In this document: positions 25,008 to 36,963 of the stretch, in pieces | Position numbering within the stretch: position 1 is the first letter of the stretch | Layout: the number at the start of each line of letters is the position of its first letter | Assembly (NCBI RefSeq): GCF_020880415.1 | Contig: NZ_JAJIUJ010000053.1 | Location: 1 to 64,000 of the forward strand | DNA length: 64,000 nt | DNA from: Xanthomonas euvesicatoria pv. euvesicatoria | GTDB lineage: Bacteria; Pseudomonadota; Gammaproteobacteria; Xanthomonadales; Xanthomonadaceae | Direction of reading: 5' to 3' | Notes under the pieces: generated by a model | Seen by the model: the letters and a program-made list of their open reading frames with translations, nothing else | Databases searched by the model: none | Told to the model about the DNA's origin: nothing | Position numbers and translations under genes: made by a program

Positions 25008-26978
25008 TTACAGCTGGGCTTCTTCGATCTGGATCTTGTAGCGCTTGCGCATTTCCTTGACGTAAGCCTGCGCCGCGTTGTTCCCGTCGATCTGGCTCAA
25101 CTGCTCGCGCAGCATCGTCTGCTGCTCGGCCGGCATCTGCTTCAGATCGCCCGGCGTCGCCTTGCTGATGACAAAGACAGCAAAGCGCCCGCCATCCAGC
25201 TCCACCTTGCCAACCGACGGCTTGCCTTCGGTCGGTCGCGGCGCGCTGAAGATCGCACGGTTCGCAGCCGGGGTCGGGATCGGCGCCGTCCGCGGTAGCC
25301 CCGGGATCGGCTGCACCTGCAGCTTCTCGCTGTCGGCCAGCGCCTGCAGCGTCTCACCCTTCTGCAAGCGTGCCAGCAAGGCATCGGCAGCAGCCGCGGC
25401 GGCCTTCTCGGCACGGTCCGCACGGATTGCCGCGGTCACCTTGTCGCGCACCTTGTCCAACGGCAAGGCCTGTTCGGCGGTGTGGTTGGTGACACGCAAC
25501 ACCACGCTATGGTTCGGCGCGATGGTGATGGGATCGCTCACCGTACCGTCCTGCACCAGCGTTTCTGAGAACGCCGCGCGCAGCACAGCCGGGTTGGCAG
25601 CAACACCGCTGGCATCACTGCGCGAGAACGGTCCCAAGGTCTGCACCGGCAAGCCGACCTGCTTGGCCGCCGGCTCCAGTGCGGTGGGGTTCTTGTAAAC
25701 CTGGTCCACCAACTTGCCACTGACATCGGCAAAGGCCTTGTCTGCGTCAGCCTTGAGCTGCTCGGCAGCCAGTTGGTCGCGCACCTGCTCGAACGACTTG
25801 CCCTGGCCGCCCTTGACCTCACGCAGCTGGATCACGTGGTAGCCGAATTCGCTCTTGATCGGGCCGACCACCTCGCCAGCCTTCATCGAGAACAGCGCGT
25901 CCTCGAACGGCTTGACCATCGCGCCCTTCTCGACCCAGCCCAGGTCGCCGCCGGCATCCTTGGAGCCGGGGTCCTGCGAATTGGCTTTGGCCAGCGCAGC
26001 AAAGTCGGCACCCGGCTGCTTGGCCTCGGCAGCGAGCTTGGCGGCCTTTGCCTCGGCAGCCTTTTGCGCGGCTGCATCGGCGCCGGCGCTGATCAGGATG
26101 TGCGACGCAAGACGCTGCTCCGGCTCGACGAAACGTGCCTTCTCGTCTTCATAGCGCTTGCGCAGCGTGGCCTCGTCGGCCGCAGTGGCTGGCGGCATCG
26201 TGGCGGCGTTGAGCTCCACGTATTCGATCGTCACGGTTTCCGGCTGACGGAAATCCTGCGCGTGCCCGTCGTACCACTGCTTGATCTGCGCATCGCTCAC
26301 CGGCGCGGTATCTGCGGCCGGTGGCGGCAGCATCGCCAGCTCCACATCGCGCGTTTCGCCCATCAGCTTGAGCAGGCGCTCGAACTCGGACTTGGTGGCA
26401 AAGCCGGACTCCGCCACCGCCTGCGGGATGACCGACTGCTGCAGGCTATCGCGCACCAGCGCATCGAACTGCGCTGGCGTGCGCGGCGGCGTGCCCTGCG
26501 CGAGTGCGGCGCGGTACTGGTCGGGACTGAACTTGCCATCGACCTGGAATGCGGGAATGTTGGCGATGTAATCGCGCACGGTCGCATCACCGATGACGAT
26601 TCCAGCGTCTTCCGCCCCCAGTCGCACCACCTGTTCGTCGACCAGTTGGTCGAGCACCTGCAGCTTGTTTTCGCGGGACTCGAAGGTGCGCGGATCGAAT
26701 TTCTCGCCCTGACGCTGACGCTCCTGCATGCGCGCCTGCTCAAAGCGCGCGCGGAAATCCTGCGTGCTGATTTCATGGTGCTGCCACAGCAAAGAGACCG
26801 GCCACCACGACGGTGCCGATTTCCACCAGGTCGGCGGCGCCTGCACCTTGGCTACGTTGTTGGCGCCAATGCCGCCGAGGTAGCTGTTGTCGATGACGAA
26901 CAGGAACGGAATCATCAGCAACCCCAGGATGGCGGTAGCGATCCAGCCTGACGTCTTGTCGCGAAGTTTCTGCAGCAT
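25008..26978 (-). CDS. ppiD: Peptidyl-prolyl isomerase/chaperone PpiD
   Basis: A 656-residue periplasmic folding factor anchored in the inner membrane by one N-terminal helix (WIATAILGLLMIPFLFVI, residues about 11-28). A SurA-like N-domain follows (STQDFRARFEQARMQERQ, VLDQLVDEQVVRLGAED), then a parvulin domain around residues 280-380 (RLASHILISAG, LGWVEKGAMVKPFEDALF, EFGYHVIQLREVKGG), then a C-terminal region ending KRYKIQIEEAQL. ATG 26978 places the membrane helix at the N-terminus; the frame stays open further upstream through non-coding DNA. It lies near hupB and lon, as in other gammaproteobacteria. Confidence 0.93.
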   Translation of the reverse strand: MLQKLRDKTSGWIATAILGLLMIPFLFVIDNSYLGGIGANNVAKVQAPPTWWKSAPSWWPVSLLWQHHEISTQDFRARFEQARMQERQRQGEKFDPRTFESRENKLQVLDQLVDEQVVRLGAEDAGIVIGDATVRDYIANIPAFQVDGKFSPDQYRAALAQGTPPRTPAQFDALVRDSLQQSVIPQAVAESGFATKSEFERLLKLMGETRDVELAMLPPPAADTAPVSDAQIKQWYDGHAQDFRQPETVTIEYVELNAATMPPATAADEATLRKRYEDEKARFVEPEQRLASHILISAGADAAAQKAAEAKAAKLAAEAKQPGADFAALAKANSQDPGSKDAGGDLGWVEKGAMVKPFEDALFSMKAGEVVGPIKSEFGYHVIQLREVKGGQGKSFEQVRDQLAAEQLKADADKAFADVSGKLVDQVYKNPTALEPAAKQVGLPVQTLGPFSRSDASGVAANPAVLRAAFSETLVQDGTVSDPITIAPNHSVVLRVTNHTAEQALPLDKVRDKVTAAIRADRAEKAAAAAADALLARLQKGETLQALADSEKLQVQPIPGLPRTAPIPTPAANRAIFSAPRPTEGKPSVGKVELDGGRFAVFVISKATPGDLKQMPAEQQTMLREQLSQIDGNNAAQAYVKEMRKRYKIQIEEAQL

Positions 26979-27211
26979 TGGCAAATCACGGCCTGTGGGC
27001 GAGCCGCGCAGTGTAACGCGCTTGACGCCAGGCACCCAGCCCAATGCCCGTGACGATGGCGTCGTGGCGCGTTCATCTGTCCAGGGTGGACGGCGCCAGC
27101 TCGGGCCAAATACCCGAGCACCTTTAGACGCAGCAGAACGCGCCGCTGCCGGATGCGCTGCAATAAGCCGCACCGCCATGCCTGCATGGACCCACATCCA
27201 TCAACCGACAT

Positions 27212-27247
27212 CCAAAAAAAAAGCCCCCGGCACAGGGCCGAGGGCTT
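27212..27247 (-). terminator. Terminator after tRNA-Asp (distal copy)
   Basis: On the minus strand a GC stem (gccctcggc / gccgggggc) is followed by nine T. It ends the tRNA-Val, Asp, Asp transcript. The rest of 26979-27211 has no gene. Confidence 0.75.
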
Positions 27248-27255
27248 CGTATAAC

Positions 27256-27332
27256 TGGCGGAGCGGACGGGACTCGAACCCGCGACCTCCGGCGTGACAG
27301 GCCAGCATTCTAACCAGCTGAACTACCGCTCC
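27256..27332 (-). tRNA. tRNA-Asp(GTC), second copy in the transcript
   Basis: 77 nt with encoded CCA: acceptor GGAGCGG/CCGCTCC, anticodon loop CTGTCAC giving GTC, T-loop GGTTCGAGTCC-type. Identical to the copy at 27427-27503. Confidence 0.96.
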
Positions 27333-27391
27333 GCTTTAAACTTGGACATCTGCCCCCACTCCATTCGCATGACGAATTTCGTGGAGAAAAC

Positions 27392-27417
27392 GAAGCCCCC
27401 AATTGCTCAGGGGCTTC
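27392..27417 (-). terminator. Hairpin between the two tRNA-Asp genes
   Basis: The stem GAAGCCCC / GGGGCTTC with minus-strand T-run (cgttttc) lies between the two Asp tRNAs. It may be a partial terminator or a processing signal. Confidence 0.6.
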
Positions 27418-27426
27418 GCGTGTAAC

Positions 27427-27503
27427 TGGCGGAGCGGACGGGACTCGAACCCGCGACCTCCGGCGTGACAGGCCAGCATTCTAACCAGCTGAACTACCGC
27501 TCC
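27427..27503 (-). tRNA. tRNA-Asp(GTC), first copy in the transcript
   Basis: 77 nt with encoded CCA, anticodon GTC, base-for-base the same as the copy at 27256-27332. Confidence 0.96.
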
Positions 27504-27531
27504 GCGCTTGAAACATTTGCCTGGTGCTTAA

Positions 27532-27606
27532 TGGTGGGTGCTGAGGGTTTCGAACCCCCGACCCTCTCCGTGTAAGGGAGACGCTCTACCGCTGAGCTAA
27601 GCACCC
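27532..27606 (-). tRNA. tRNA-Val(TAC)
   Basis: 75 nt with encoded CCA: acceptor GGGTGCT/AGCACCC, anticodon arm TCTCCCTTACACGGAGA giving TAC, T-loop GGTTCGAAACC. It lies 11 bp after the hupB stop. Confidence 0.95.
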
Positions 27607-27617
27607 TAGCGAGTCGA

Positions 27618-27890
27618 TTAGTTTACTGCATCCTTCAGGGCTTTACCAGCCTTGAATGCAGGATTCTTCGAAGCAGCGATCTTGATGCTGTCGCCGGTCT
27701 TCGGATTGCGGCCGGTGCGCTCGGCGCGCTCGCGGACCTGGAAGGTACCGAAGCCAACGAGGGTGACGGCGTCGCCCTTCTTCAGTGCCTTGGTGATTTC
27801 GCTCACAACCGCGTCAACAGCACGGCTAGCTTCAGCCTTGGAGATGTCAGCGGCAGCGGCAACGCCATCGATCAATTCGGTTTTATTCAT
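27618..27890 (-). CDS. hupB: DNA-binding protein HU-beta
   Basis: A 90-residue nucleoid protein: [21 protein letters not shown], the beta-arm region [23 protein letters not shown] and the conserved [20 protein letters not shown]. It introduces bends and compacts DNA as a dimer. It is downstream of lon and upstream of ppiD, the order seen in E. coli (lon, hupB, ppiD). ATG 27890 matches the family N-terminus. Confidence 0.96.
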   Translation of the reverse strand: MNKTELIDGVAAAADISKAEASRAVDAVVSEITKALKKGDAVTLVGFGTFQVRERAERTGRNPKTGDSIKIAASKNPAFKAGKALKDAVN

Positions 27891-28041
27891 TCTTGAAACT
27901 CCCTTTGCGGCAGATGCCGCGGAATCGACAATCGGCGCTCTTGCCGTAAGCGAAGAACCCGACACAAGTGGTATCGCATGACGCATCACATTTGCCGCGC
28001 CCACGAGTCGTGCATTTATACCAGCGCCCCCAACAGCACGC

Positions 28042-28075
28042 AAGCCAAAACCCAATAACGACGCGGGTTTTGGCT
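28042..28075 (-). terminator. Terminator after lon
   Basis: AAGCCAAAACCC (28042-28053) and GGGTTTTGGCTT (28064-28075) make a perfect 12-bp stem with an 11-nt loop, 29 bp after the lon stop. Confidence 0.75.
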
Positions 28076-28103
28076 TGTTTTGGCGAGGCTCAGACAGCCC
28101 TCG

Positions 28104-30575
28104 TTAGTGCTTGACGCGGGTACCCGGCGTGCTACGCGACTTGCCGCGCACGGTCACGCGCGAGGCCGCCTTGCGTGCCTTTTCCTTGCCGGCCTTCTTC
28201 GGCGCGAGCGGACGTTCCAACGCCAGATCGAGCACCTCGTCGATCCACTTCACCGGCACGATCTTCAGATCGCGGGTCACGTTCGGCGGGATGTCGTCCA
28301 GATCCTTGCGGTTCTCGTCGGGGATCAGCACGGTGCGGATGCCGCCGCGCAGGGCCGCCAGCAACTTCTCCTTCAAGCCACCGATCGCCGATACCCGTCC
28401 GCGCAGGGTGATCTCGCCGGTCATCGCCACATCGGCGCGGATCGGCACCCGGGTCAGTATCGATACCAGCGAGGTCACCATCGCGATACCTGCGCTTGGA
28501 CCGTCTTTGGGCGTGGCGCCGTCAGGCACATGCACATGCACGTCCTGCTTCTGCAGGAAATCCACATCGATGCCAAGCCGCTCGGCGCGCGAACGCACCA
28601 CCGACAATGCAGCCGATGCCGATTCCTTCATGACATTGCCGAGCTGGCCGGTGAGGATCAGGTTGCCCTTGCCCGGCACCAAGGTGGACTCGACCTGCAG
28701 CAGTTCGCCGCCGACTTCGGTCCATGCCAGACCCGTGACCAGACCGATCTCGTTTTCTTCTTCGGCACGGCCGAAGTCGAAGCGACGCACGCCCAGATAC
28801 TTGTCGAGATTCTTCGCGTTGACGGTGACCAGTGCCTTCGGCTTGCCCTTCTTGGCAACCGCCTTTTTTGCCACCGGCTGCGGACCTGCGAGCGCGATCT
28901 CCTTGACCACCTTGCGGCAGATCTTGGCTACCTCGCGTTCGAGATTACGCACACCCGACTCACGCGTGTAGTAGCGCACGATGTCCTGGATCGCATCGCT
29001 GGCGATTTCGATCTCTTCCGGCTTCAGGCCGTTGGCCTTGATCTGCTTGGGCACCAGGTAGCGCGTGGCGATGTTGAGCTTCTCGTCCTCGGTGTAGCCG
29101 GGGATGCGGATCACTTCCATGCGGTCCAGCAACGGACCGGGAATATTGAGCGAGTTGGAGGTGGCGACGAACATCACCTCCGACAGGTCCAGGTCGACTT
29201 CCAGGTAGTGGTCGTTGAACGAGTTGTTCTGCTCCGGATCGAGCACCTCCAGCAATGCCGACGACGGGTCGCCACGGAAGTCCATCGACATCTTGTCGAT
29301 CTCGTCCAGCAGGAACAGCGGGTTCTTGCTGCCGACCTTGTTGAGGTTCTGCACCAGGCGGCCCGGCATCGAACCGACATAGGTCCGGCGGTGGCCCCGA
29401 ATTTCGGCCTCGTCGCGAATGCCGCCCAGGCTCATGCGCACGAACTTGCGGTTGGTCGCCTTGGCGATCGACTGCCCGAGCGAGGTCTTGCCCACGCCCG
29501 GCGGCCCGACCAGGCACAGGATCGGCCCCTTCATCTGCTTCACGCGCGACTGCACGGCCAGGTACTCAAGGATGCGTTCCTTGACCTTGTCCAGGCCGTA
29601 GTGATCGGCGTCCAGCGTGTCTTCGGCAACCTTGAGGTCCTTGCGCACTTTGGTGCGCTTTTTCCACGGCACGCCCAGCAGCCAGTCCAGGTAGTTGCGC
29701 ACCACGGCCGCCTCGGCGGACATCGGCGACATCTGCTTGAGCTTGTTGAGCTCGGCCTTGGCCTTGGTTTCGACCGGCTTGGGCATGCCCGCCTCGGCGA
29801 TCTTGCGCGCCAGCTCTTCCAGCTCGCCGGGCGCATCGTCCAGGTCGCCCAGTTCCTTCTGGATCGCCTTCATCTGCTCGTTGAGGTAGTACTCGCGCTG
29901 GCTCTTTTCCATCTGCGACTTCACGCGGCCGCGGATGCGCTTTTCCAGCTGCTGCACGTCGATTTCGCCATCGACCAGGCCGACCAGCAATTCCAGCCGC
30001 TCGCCGATGTCGGTGATCTCCAGCAGGCGCTGCTTGTCGGCCAGACGCACACCGATGTGGGCGGCGATGGTGTCTGCCAGGCGGCCCGGCTCATCGATGC
30101 CGGCCAAGGTCTGCAGCAGCTCCGGCGGCAGCTTGCGATTGGTCTTGACGTACTGTTCGAACAGCGACATCAGCGACCGCGCAATCGCTTCCACCTCGCG
30201 CGGCTCACGCGCATCGCTGGCTTCGATTTCGGTGCCCTGCCCCTGCAACGCGCCGTCCTGCTCGACCACCTTGTCCACGGTGACCCGCGACAGACCCTCG
30301 ACCAGCACCTTGATGGTGCCATCGGGGAGCTTGAGCAGTTGCAGCACCTGCGCCAGGGTGCCGACGGTATACAGATCGCCGGCAGCCGGGTCGTCGGTCT
30401 CGGCCGACTTTTGCGCAACGAGCAGGATGCGCTTGTCCGCCTCCATCGCTTTTTCCAGCGCACGCATCGACTTGTCGCGGCCGACGAACAGCGGGATCAC
30501 CATGTGCGGAAACACCACCACGTCGCGCAGCGGCAACACTGGCAGATCGAGAATTTCTGGTTGGGACTGGGCCAT
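28104..30575 (-). CDS. lon: ATP-dependent protease Lon
   Basis: 823 residues, the usual length. The N-terminal substrate domain starts [22 protein letters not shown]. The AAA+ module has Walker [12 protein letters not shown] and Walker [10 protein letters not shown]. The C-terminal serine protease has the Ser-Lys dyad in [10 protein letters not shown] (catalytic Ser) and the Lys in [13 protein letters not shown]. It degrades misfolded and regulatory proteins. A basic tail ([21 protein letters not shown]) extends the C-terminus. It is part of the clpP-clpX-lon-hupB-ppiD series, as in E. coli. Confidence 0.97.
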   Translation of the reverse strand: MAQSQPEILDLPVLPLRDVVVFPHMVIPLFVGRDKSMRALEKAMEADKRILLVAQKSAETDDPAAGDLYTVGTLAQVLQLLKLPDGTIKVLVEGLSRVTVDKVVEQDGALQGQGTEIEASDAREPREVEAIARSLMSLFEQYVKTNRKLPPELLQTLAGIDEPGRLADTIAAHIGVRLADKQRLLEITDIGERLELLVGLVDGEIDVQQLEKRIRGRVKSQMEKSQREYYLNEQMKAIQKELGDLDDAPGELEELARKIAEAGMPKPVETKAKAELNKLKQMSPMSAEAAVVRNYLDWLLGVPWKKRTKVRKDLKVAEDTLDADHYGLDKVKERILEYLAVQSRVKQMKGPILCLVGPPGVGKTSLGQSIAKATNRKFVRMSLGGIRDEAEIRGHRRTYVGSMPGRLVQNLNKVGSKNPLFLLDEIDKMSMDFRGDPSSALLEVLDPEQNNSFNDHYLEVDLDLSEVMFVATSNSLNIPGPLLDRMEVIRIPGYTEDEKLNIATRYLVPKQIKANGLKPEEIEIASDAIQDIVRYYTRESGVRNLEREVAKICRKVVKEIALAGPQPVAKKAVAKKGKPKALVTVNAKNLDKYLGVRRFDFGRAEEENEIGLVTGLAWTEVGGELLQVESTLVPGKGNLILTGQLGNVMKESASAALSVVRSRAERLGIDVDFLQKQDVHVHVPDGATPKDGPSAGIAMVTSLVSILTRVPIRADVAMTGEITLRGRVSAIGGLKEKLLAALRGGIRTVLIPDENRKDLDDIPPNVTRDLKIVPVKWIDEVLDLALERPLAPKKAGKEKARKAASRVTVRGKSRSTPGTRVKH

Positions 30576-30616
30576 GGGGCACTCCGCAGGAATGGGGGTT
30601 TTTGGGGCAGTAAAAA

Positions 30617-30645
30617 GCCGATGGCCCCGTTATGGGGCCATCGGC
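30617..30645 (-). terminator. Terminator between clpX and lon
   Basis: GCCGATGGCCCC (30617-30628), loop GTTAT, GGGGCCATCGGC (30634-30645), with five T following on the minus strand. It ends clpX transcription, so lon must have its own promoter in the 40 bp or so before 30575. Confidence 0.9.
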
Positions 30646-30719
30646 GAGGTGTTGCAAGTAGCGTTCGGAAAGCGGTTATCCGCCAGCGAGGCCGAGGCCT
30701 GGCGAGGCGGCCAACGGAC

Positions 30720-32006
<1,287 letters not shown>

Positions 32007-32131
32007 GCTTCTGTTACCCAGTTACCCCACCCGATGCACGGGGGTTCGATTTCGAGAATAGCACAGGGTCGGGAGGACATTCGCCCCGCCCGACCCTGCC
32101 GGTTTTTCCTACAATTTCAGTGACTTGACGA

Positions 32132-32758
32132 TCAAGACGGCTGGATCGACTCTTCCGGACGACGCTCGAGCACCTGATCCACCAAGCCGTAGGCCTGCGC
32201 ATCGACCGCGCTCTTGAAGTTGTCGCGTTCGGTGTCGCGCGCGATGGTCTCCAGCGATTGGCCGGTGTGCTTGGCCAGGATCTCGTTCAAGCGCGAACGC
32301 AGGGTCAGGATCTCGCGCGCGTGGATGTCGATATCGGTCGCCTGGCCCTGGAAGCCACCCAGCGGCTGATGGATCATCACGCGCGAATTCGGCAGCGCAT
32401 AACGCTTGCCCGCCGCACCCGACGCCAGCAGCAACGCGCCCATCGAGGCGGCCTGGCCGACGCAGATGGTGCTGACGTCCGGCTTGATGTACTGCATGGT
32501 GTCGTAGATGGCCATGCCGGCGGTGACCACGCCACCGGGCGAATTGATGTAGATGCTGATGTCCTTTTCCGGGTTGTCCGCTTCCAGGAACAGCAGCTGG
32601 GCCACGATCACGTTGGCCATATGGTCGTCGATCGGACCGACCAGGAAGATCAGACGCTCCTTCAGCAGACGCGAGTAGATGTCGTACGCACGCTCGCCAC
32701 GGCTGGTCTGCTCGACCACCATGGGCACCAGGTTCAGGGCTTTGGTCACAATGCTCAT
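32132..32758 (-). CDS. clpP: ATP-dependent Clp protease proteolytic subunit ClpP
   Basis: A 208-residue serine peptidase forming a tetradecamer. Catalytic Ser is in [14 protein letters not shown], His in [10 protein letters not shown] and Asp in [20 protein letters not shown]. The start [26 protein letters not shown] includes the short N-terminal propeptide. It sits between tig and clpX, in the classic tig-clpP-clpX order. Confidence 0.97.
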
Positions 32759-32850
32759 CAGTCTTCCCGTTGTGGCAGCGGCCCGTGCCGCTGCCCGTGT
32801 TCGACATCCGCACCCCAGACTGCGGGCGCGGTTCTTCTCTTACTGCCGGA

Positions 32851-34143
32851 TCAGACGCGGATGGCGTCCTGGAACGACAGCGACTGCTCGGTGTGCTGGG
32901 CGCGCTCGGCGATCCAGTCGATCACCTGCTCTTCCATCACGCGGCTCTGCAGCCCGTTCATCAGTTGGGGGTCGTTGCGGTACATCTCAATGACCTGTTC
33001 CGGCTCTTCGTAGGTCGAAGCGATCAGACGCAGCGTTTCGCTGACGCGCTTGGACTCCAGGCGCAATTCGTTGCGGCGCGCCACCTCGCCCACGAGCAGG
33101 CCGACCAGCACGCGCTTGGCGGCGGCATCCATGAATCCTTGGTGCGCGTCGGCCGGCACCTGACCCGGATCGCGACCGCTGCGGCGGACCTGCTCGACCT
33201 GCTGGGCCAGCATCGAACGCGCTTCGTTCTCGACCAGGCGCGGCGGCATTTCGACATGCGCGTAGGCGGCAATCAGCTGTTCGCCCACTTCGCGGCGCAG
33301 GCGGTTCATCAGCGCACCCTTGAGCTCGCGCTCCAGGTTGGTACGGATATCGGCGCGGAACTGCTCGGCATCGCCACTCTTCACGCCAAAGCTCTTGATG
33401 AACTCCTTGTCCACTGCCGGCAACACCGGCTCGGAGACTTCGACCGCCTTGACGTGCACCTGCACGGTCTTGCCGGCCAGCTGCGGCACGCGCCATTCGG
33501 CGGGGAAATCGACGGTCAGGGTCTTTTCTTCACCCTTGGTGAGGCCTTCCAGACCCTTTTCGATCTGGTCGAACATCACGCCCGAACCCAGCACGCTGCT
33601 GCCGGTCTCCACGCCTTCGGCGGGCAGACGCTCGTCGCCGGCCTGCGACCAGGTCTCCAGCGCCACCAGGTCGCCGACCTGCGCACCGCGCTCAACCGGA
33701 TTCCAGGTGCGGCGCTGCAGGCGCAGGTTTTCGATCATCTGGTCGATGTCGGCATCGGTCACTTCAGCGGTCGCGCGCACCACCGACAGCTTGGTCACGT
33801 CGATGTCGCCGAAATCCGGCACCACTTCGAAGGTGGCGACGAAGTCGAAATCGGTCTCGCCCTGATCGATACGCGGATTGCCGGCCAGGCGCAGCGAATG
33901 CTCGCGCACGGCCGAATCGAAGGTCTCGCGCAGCAGGCCTTCCATCGCCTCGGCACGCACCTGCTGACCGAAGCGCTGCTCGATCACCTTGGTCGGCACC
34001 TTGCCGGGACGGAAGCCCTTGATGCGCGTGGTCCGCGCAAGCTCGCGCAGGCGGCCACCGACGTGCGTCTCCAGGCGCTCCTGCGGCAGGGTGAAGGTCA
34101 GGCGGCGTTCCAGATTGCCGGTGGATTCGATCGATGCTTGCAT
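32851..34143 (-). CDS. tig: Trigger factor
   Basis: A 430-residue ribosome-bound chaperone and prolyl isomerase. The ribosome-binding loop is in [17 protein letters not shown] (GFRxGKxP signature, about residues 43-59). The FKBP-type domain spans about 160-245 ([36 protein letters not shown]), and a helical C-terminal arm completes it. ATG 34143 has a good ribosome site (aggag). It is the first gene of the tig-clpP-clpX run. Confidence 0.97.
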   Translation of the reverse strand: MQASIESTGNLERRLTFTLPQERLETHVGGRLRELARTTRIKGFRPGKVPTKVIEQRFGQQVRAEAMEGLLRETFDSAVREHSLRLAGNPRIDQGETDFDFVATFEVVPDFGDIDVTKLSVVRATAEVTDADIDQMIENLRLQRRTWNPVERGAQVGDLVALETWSQAGDERLPAEGVETGSSVLGSGVMFDQIEKGLEGLTKGEEKTLTVDFPAEWRVPQLAGKTVQVHVKAVEVSEPVLPAVDKEFIKSFGVKSGDAEQFRADIRTNLERELKGALMNRLRREVGEQLIAAYAHVEMPPRLVENEARSMLAQQVEQVRRSGRDPGQVPADAHQGFMDAAAKRVLVGLLVGEVARRNELRLESKRVSETLRLIASTYEEPEQVIEMYRNDPQLMNGLQSRVMEEQVIDWIAERAQHTEQSLSFQDAIRV

Positions 34144-34344
34144 GTTGACTCCTGCCACCGACAGCGCACAGCGTCGGCACGAGATGGAAGATGCGGGTTG
34201 ACGGATGGCGAGAATGCCGCCGAGCCTTGTAGTTTCGCCGATAACGGCGGCCGCTGCCAGCGGCATGCGTGCAGCTGCCTCACGGACAGAAGCGACCGGT
34301 TTGCAGGAAATGCAGCGGCCGGAACCCACACGGCCGCGCGGCGT

Positions 34345-34429
<85 letters not shown>

Positions 34430-34677
34430 AATGCCGTAGATGCCCGGCTATTGTTGCAGGGATGCCGGTAAAGAAAAAGCGCTGCGAGGCCTGGGCGCGT
34501 GATGACTGCAATGGGCATGGGCTGCTTGGCGCGATGACTTGAGGCTTCACGCAATGCAGGGGGCGGCAGCGGCTAGCCCCGCCTGAATCCAGACAAAGCC
34601 CGTGTTCGCTACCGGCACATTGCAGCAACCGGATTTGTGAAAATTCCGTTAATTCCATTCCGGGGGCAGCAATTGCA

Positions 34678-35946
34678 ATGACAGACCGATATCGCCAGAT
34701 CGTGGCACTGTCGCGCGATTGCATCAAAGAGATCGACCTGGATGGGCGAATCACGTCGGTCAACCGCAACGGACTGGTCGGACTTGGGGCCAGTTCTGCG
34801 GATCAGGTTGTTGCCCGCCCCTGGCGCGAGCTGTGGCCACCCGAGGCGGCGGCCATGGTGGATGCGGCCATGGCCGAGGCGGCCAAAGGCGCAACCCGGG
34901 AATTCGAGGCCAGCTGCGTGAACCTGGCCGGCGTACGCCAGACCTGGCAGGTCGTTACCAGCCCATTGTTCGACGAGCTGGGCAAGGTCGAGGCCATCCT
35001 GGCGGTGAGCAGGAATGTCTCCGACCGCCGCGCGCTGGAGGCAGCCTTTCACACCCTGGACAGCACCCTGTCGGCAGAACGCGCGTTTTCCACCAGTGCC
35101 CTGGTGCTGGCGCGCGCGCGCGAAACCTCGCTGTCGACCGAGCTGCACAGCCTGCGCGACTTGCACGAGCGCATCGAAGGCGACCTGGACATCGCGCGCG
35201 CCGCGCAGAACGCCGCCGAGAAGATCTCCGAGCAGGCGCAGAAAGGCGAAGCGGTAGGACAACTGCTGGCCGGCGTGGTCCACGACTTGAACAACGTGCT
35301 GCAGGCTGCCACATCGGCGATCGACCTGGTCGTGCAGCGCGCGCAGATCGACGCGCACGACGCCAAGTTGCTAAGCGTGGCCGACGCGGCGCTTCAACAT
35401 GGCTCGGTGATGGCGCAGCGCCTGGTCGGCTTCTCGCGTCAGTACCCCTACAGCCCCGAAGCGGTGGACCTGGCCGAACTGGCAGAACAGCTCAGCCCGT
35501 TACTGGAACAGGTGGTCGGCGCAGACCTGCGGTTGCAGCTGCGCACCGCAGAGGGCGGATGCTGCGCGATGGTCGACCGCCACACCGTGGAGCGCGCCAT
35601 CTTGAACCTGGTGATCAATGCGCGCGATGCCTGCACCAGCGGCGACTGCATCAGTGTGGAAACTGGCGAAACCTTCGTCACCGAGGAGCAGGCGCGACTG
35701 GCCAAACCGGCCGGGCACTACATGACCATCGCGGTTGCCGATACCGGGCACGGCATGGACAGCGTGGTGCAGGCGCGGTTATTCGAGGCGTACTTCACCA
35801 CCAAGCACGCCAATAAGGGCGCTGGCCTGGGATTGGCGCAGGTCTACAGCGCCGTGCGCCAGGCCGGCGGTTTTATAGACGTCTTCTCGGCGCCGGGCCA
35901 GGGTGCGCGCTTCGTGCTGGCATTTCCGCGCGTGCAGCGAAGCTAG
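34678..35946 (+). CDS. Orphan PAS-domain sensor histidine kinase
   Basis: A 422-residue soluble kinase with no transmembrane helix. The PAS domain spans about residues 5-120 (DCIKEIDLDGRITSVNRNGL and on to AILAVSRNVSDRRALE). A coiled region follows, then the phospho-acceptor box LAGVVHDLNNVLQA (His about 202), then the ATPase with NLVINARDA (N box), VADTGHGM (G1) and GAGLGLAQVYSAVRQAGG (G2). The HDLNN form is that of the HWE/NtrB-like HisKA class that often uses a separate receiver. No response-regulator gene is adjacent, so its partner is unknown. Confidence 0.87.
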   Translation: MTDRYRQIVALSRDCIKEIDLDGRITSVNRNGLVGLGASSADQVVARPWRELWPPEAAAMVDAAMAEAAKGATREFEASCVNLAGVRQTWQVVTSPLFDELGKVEAILAVSRNVSDRRALEAAFHTLDSTLSAERAFSTSALVLARARETSLSTELHSLRDLHERIEGDLDIARAAQNAAEKISEQAQKGEAVGQLLAGVVHDLNNVLQAATSAIDLVVQRAQIDAHDAKLLSVADAALQHGSVMAQRLVGFSRQYPYSPEAVDLAELAEQLSPLLEQVVGADLRLQLRTAEGGCCAMVDRHTVERAILNLVINARDACTSGDCISVETGETFVTEEQARLAKPAGHYMTIAVADTGHGMDSVVQARLFEAYFTTKHANKGAGLGLAQVYSAVRQAGGFIDVFSAPGQGARFVLAFPRVQRS

Positions 35947-36305
35947 AGGCCTGTTGCAGGTGTTGCACGGACGCGCTGGTGAGTGACATGGCTGCTTCCT
36001 GCAACTGCTTGCAGATCGCGCAGAGCAGTTCGCGCACGCGCTCAGCACAGGCAACGATGTGGTGCAGGAGTGGCGCACGGCGCTACTTCTGGCATCGCCG
36101 ACGATCTCACCGGGGTTCGATCGCTGACCGCGGCTGCGGCAAGCGCGCTCCAGCCAAGGCATTCGATAGCGAGCGTTGCCCAAGGGCGTTGTAAAGCCAT
36201 CGGTATCCAGCCGGATCTTGCGCGGGCGACGCCAACCCTATCGCGGCCTCGATGCGTTCACAGCAGGCCAACGAGCGCGCCTCTGTTTTCAGTCCGGGAA
36301 AAAGA
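35947..36305. other. Gene-free stretch before the tRNA operon terminator
   Basis: No convincing gene on either strand and no recognised RNA; composition is GC-rich like the chromosome. Confidence 0.4.
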
Positions 36306-36337
36306 AAAGCACCTAGGCAGACGCCTAAGTGCTTTTG
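36306..36337 (-). terminator. Terminator of the Pro-Arg-His-Lys tRNA operon
   Basis: The arms AAAAGCACCTAGGC and GCCTAAGTGCTTTT form a long stem 4 bp past the tRNA-Lys 3' end on the minus strand, with T-rich DNA beyond. Confidence 0.85.
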
Positions 36338-36340
36338 TTT

Positions 36341-36416
36341 GGTGGGCCGTCAAGGATTCGAACCTTGGACCTATTGATTAAGAGTCAACTGCTCTACCAA
36401 CTGAGCTAACGGCCCT
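36341..36416 (-). tRNA. tRNA-Lys(CTT)
   Basis: 76 nt with CCA: acceptor GGGCCGT/ACGGCCC, anticodon arm TTGACTCTTAATCAA giving CTT. Last of four tRNAs on the minus strand. Confidence 0.96.
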
Positions 36417-36508
36417 GAAACTGGTCGCACATTGTATGTGCATTTTTGCTTCGTTGCAACACCCCGTGACACATCGGGTCAAACATTCCTGCAATCGCTT
36501 GTCATCAG

Positions 36509-36586
36509 TGGGGTGGCTGAGGGGACTCGAACCCCCGACATCTGGAATCACAATCCAGTACTCTAACCAGCTGAGCTACAGCCACC
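36509..36586 (-). tRNA. tRNA-His(GTG)
   Basis: Acceptor GTGGCTG/CAGCCAC with the extra 5' G opposite the C73 discriminator, anticodon arm CTGGATTGTGATTCCAG giving GTG, CCA encoded. Confidence 0.96.
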
Positions 36587-36617
36587 ACTGAAAACCTGCT
36601 TCCTACCGTACCGCCGA

Positions 36618-36694
36618 TGGCGCGCCCGACAGGACTCGAACCTGTAACCGCCGGCTTAGAAGGCCGGTGCTCTATCCGGTTGAGCTACGGGCGC
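36618..36694 (-). tRNA. tRNA-Arg(TCT)
   Basis: 77 nt with CCA: acceptor GCGCCCG/CGGGCGC, anticodon arm CCGGCCTTCTAAGCCGG giving TCT. Confidence 0.96.
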
Positions 36695-36736
36695 CCGGAC
36701 CGAACTTCGCATTCCCACGCCGTCGAAAGCTCGGAA

Positions 36737-36813
36737 TGGTCGGGGTAGAGGGATTCGAACCCCCGACATCCTGCTCCCAAAGCAGGCGCGCTACCAGACT
36801 GCGCTATACCCCG
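36737..36813 (-). tRNA. tRNA-Pro(TGG)
   Basis: 77 nt with CCA: acceptor CGGGGTA/TACCCCG, anticodon arm CCTGCTTTGGGAGCAGG giving TGG. First in the transcript; the operon promoter should lie at about 36820-36860. Confidence 0.96.
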
Positions 36814-36963
36814 GCGGGACCTTTCAATCCCGAAGGCTCGAAATGTCGGCTATTTTGGGAATGATTGGCCTCGCTGTCAATCACCCTGTGTAACTTGAAC
36901 GATCAGCTATCCTCACACCAACGTTCGCCAGTAGGGTGAGCACTATTTTCATGGAGAACATGC

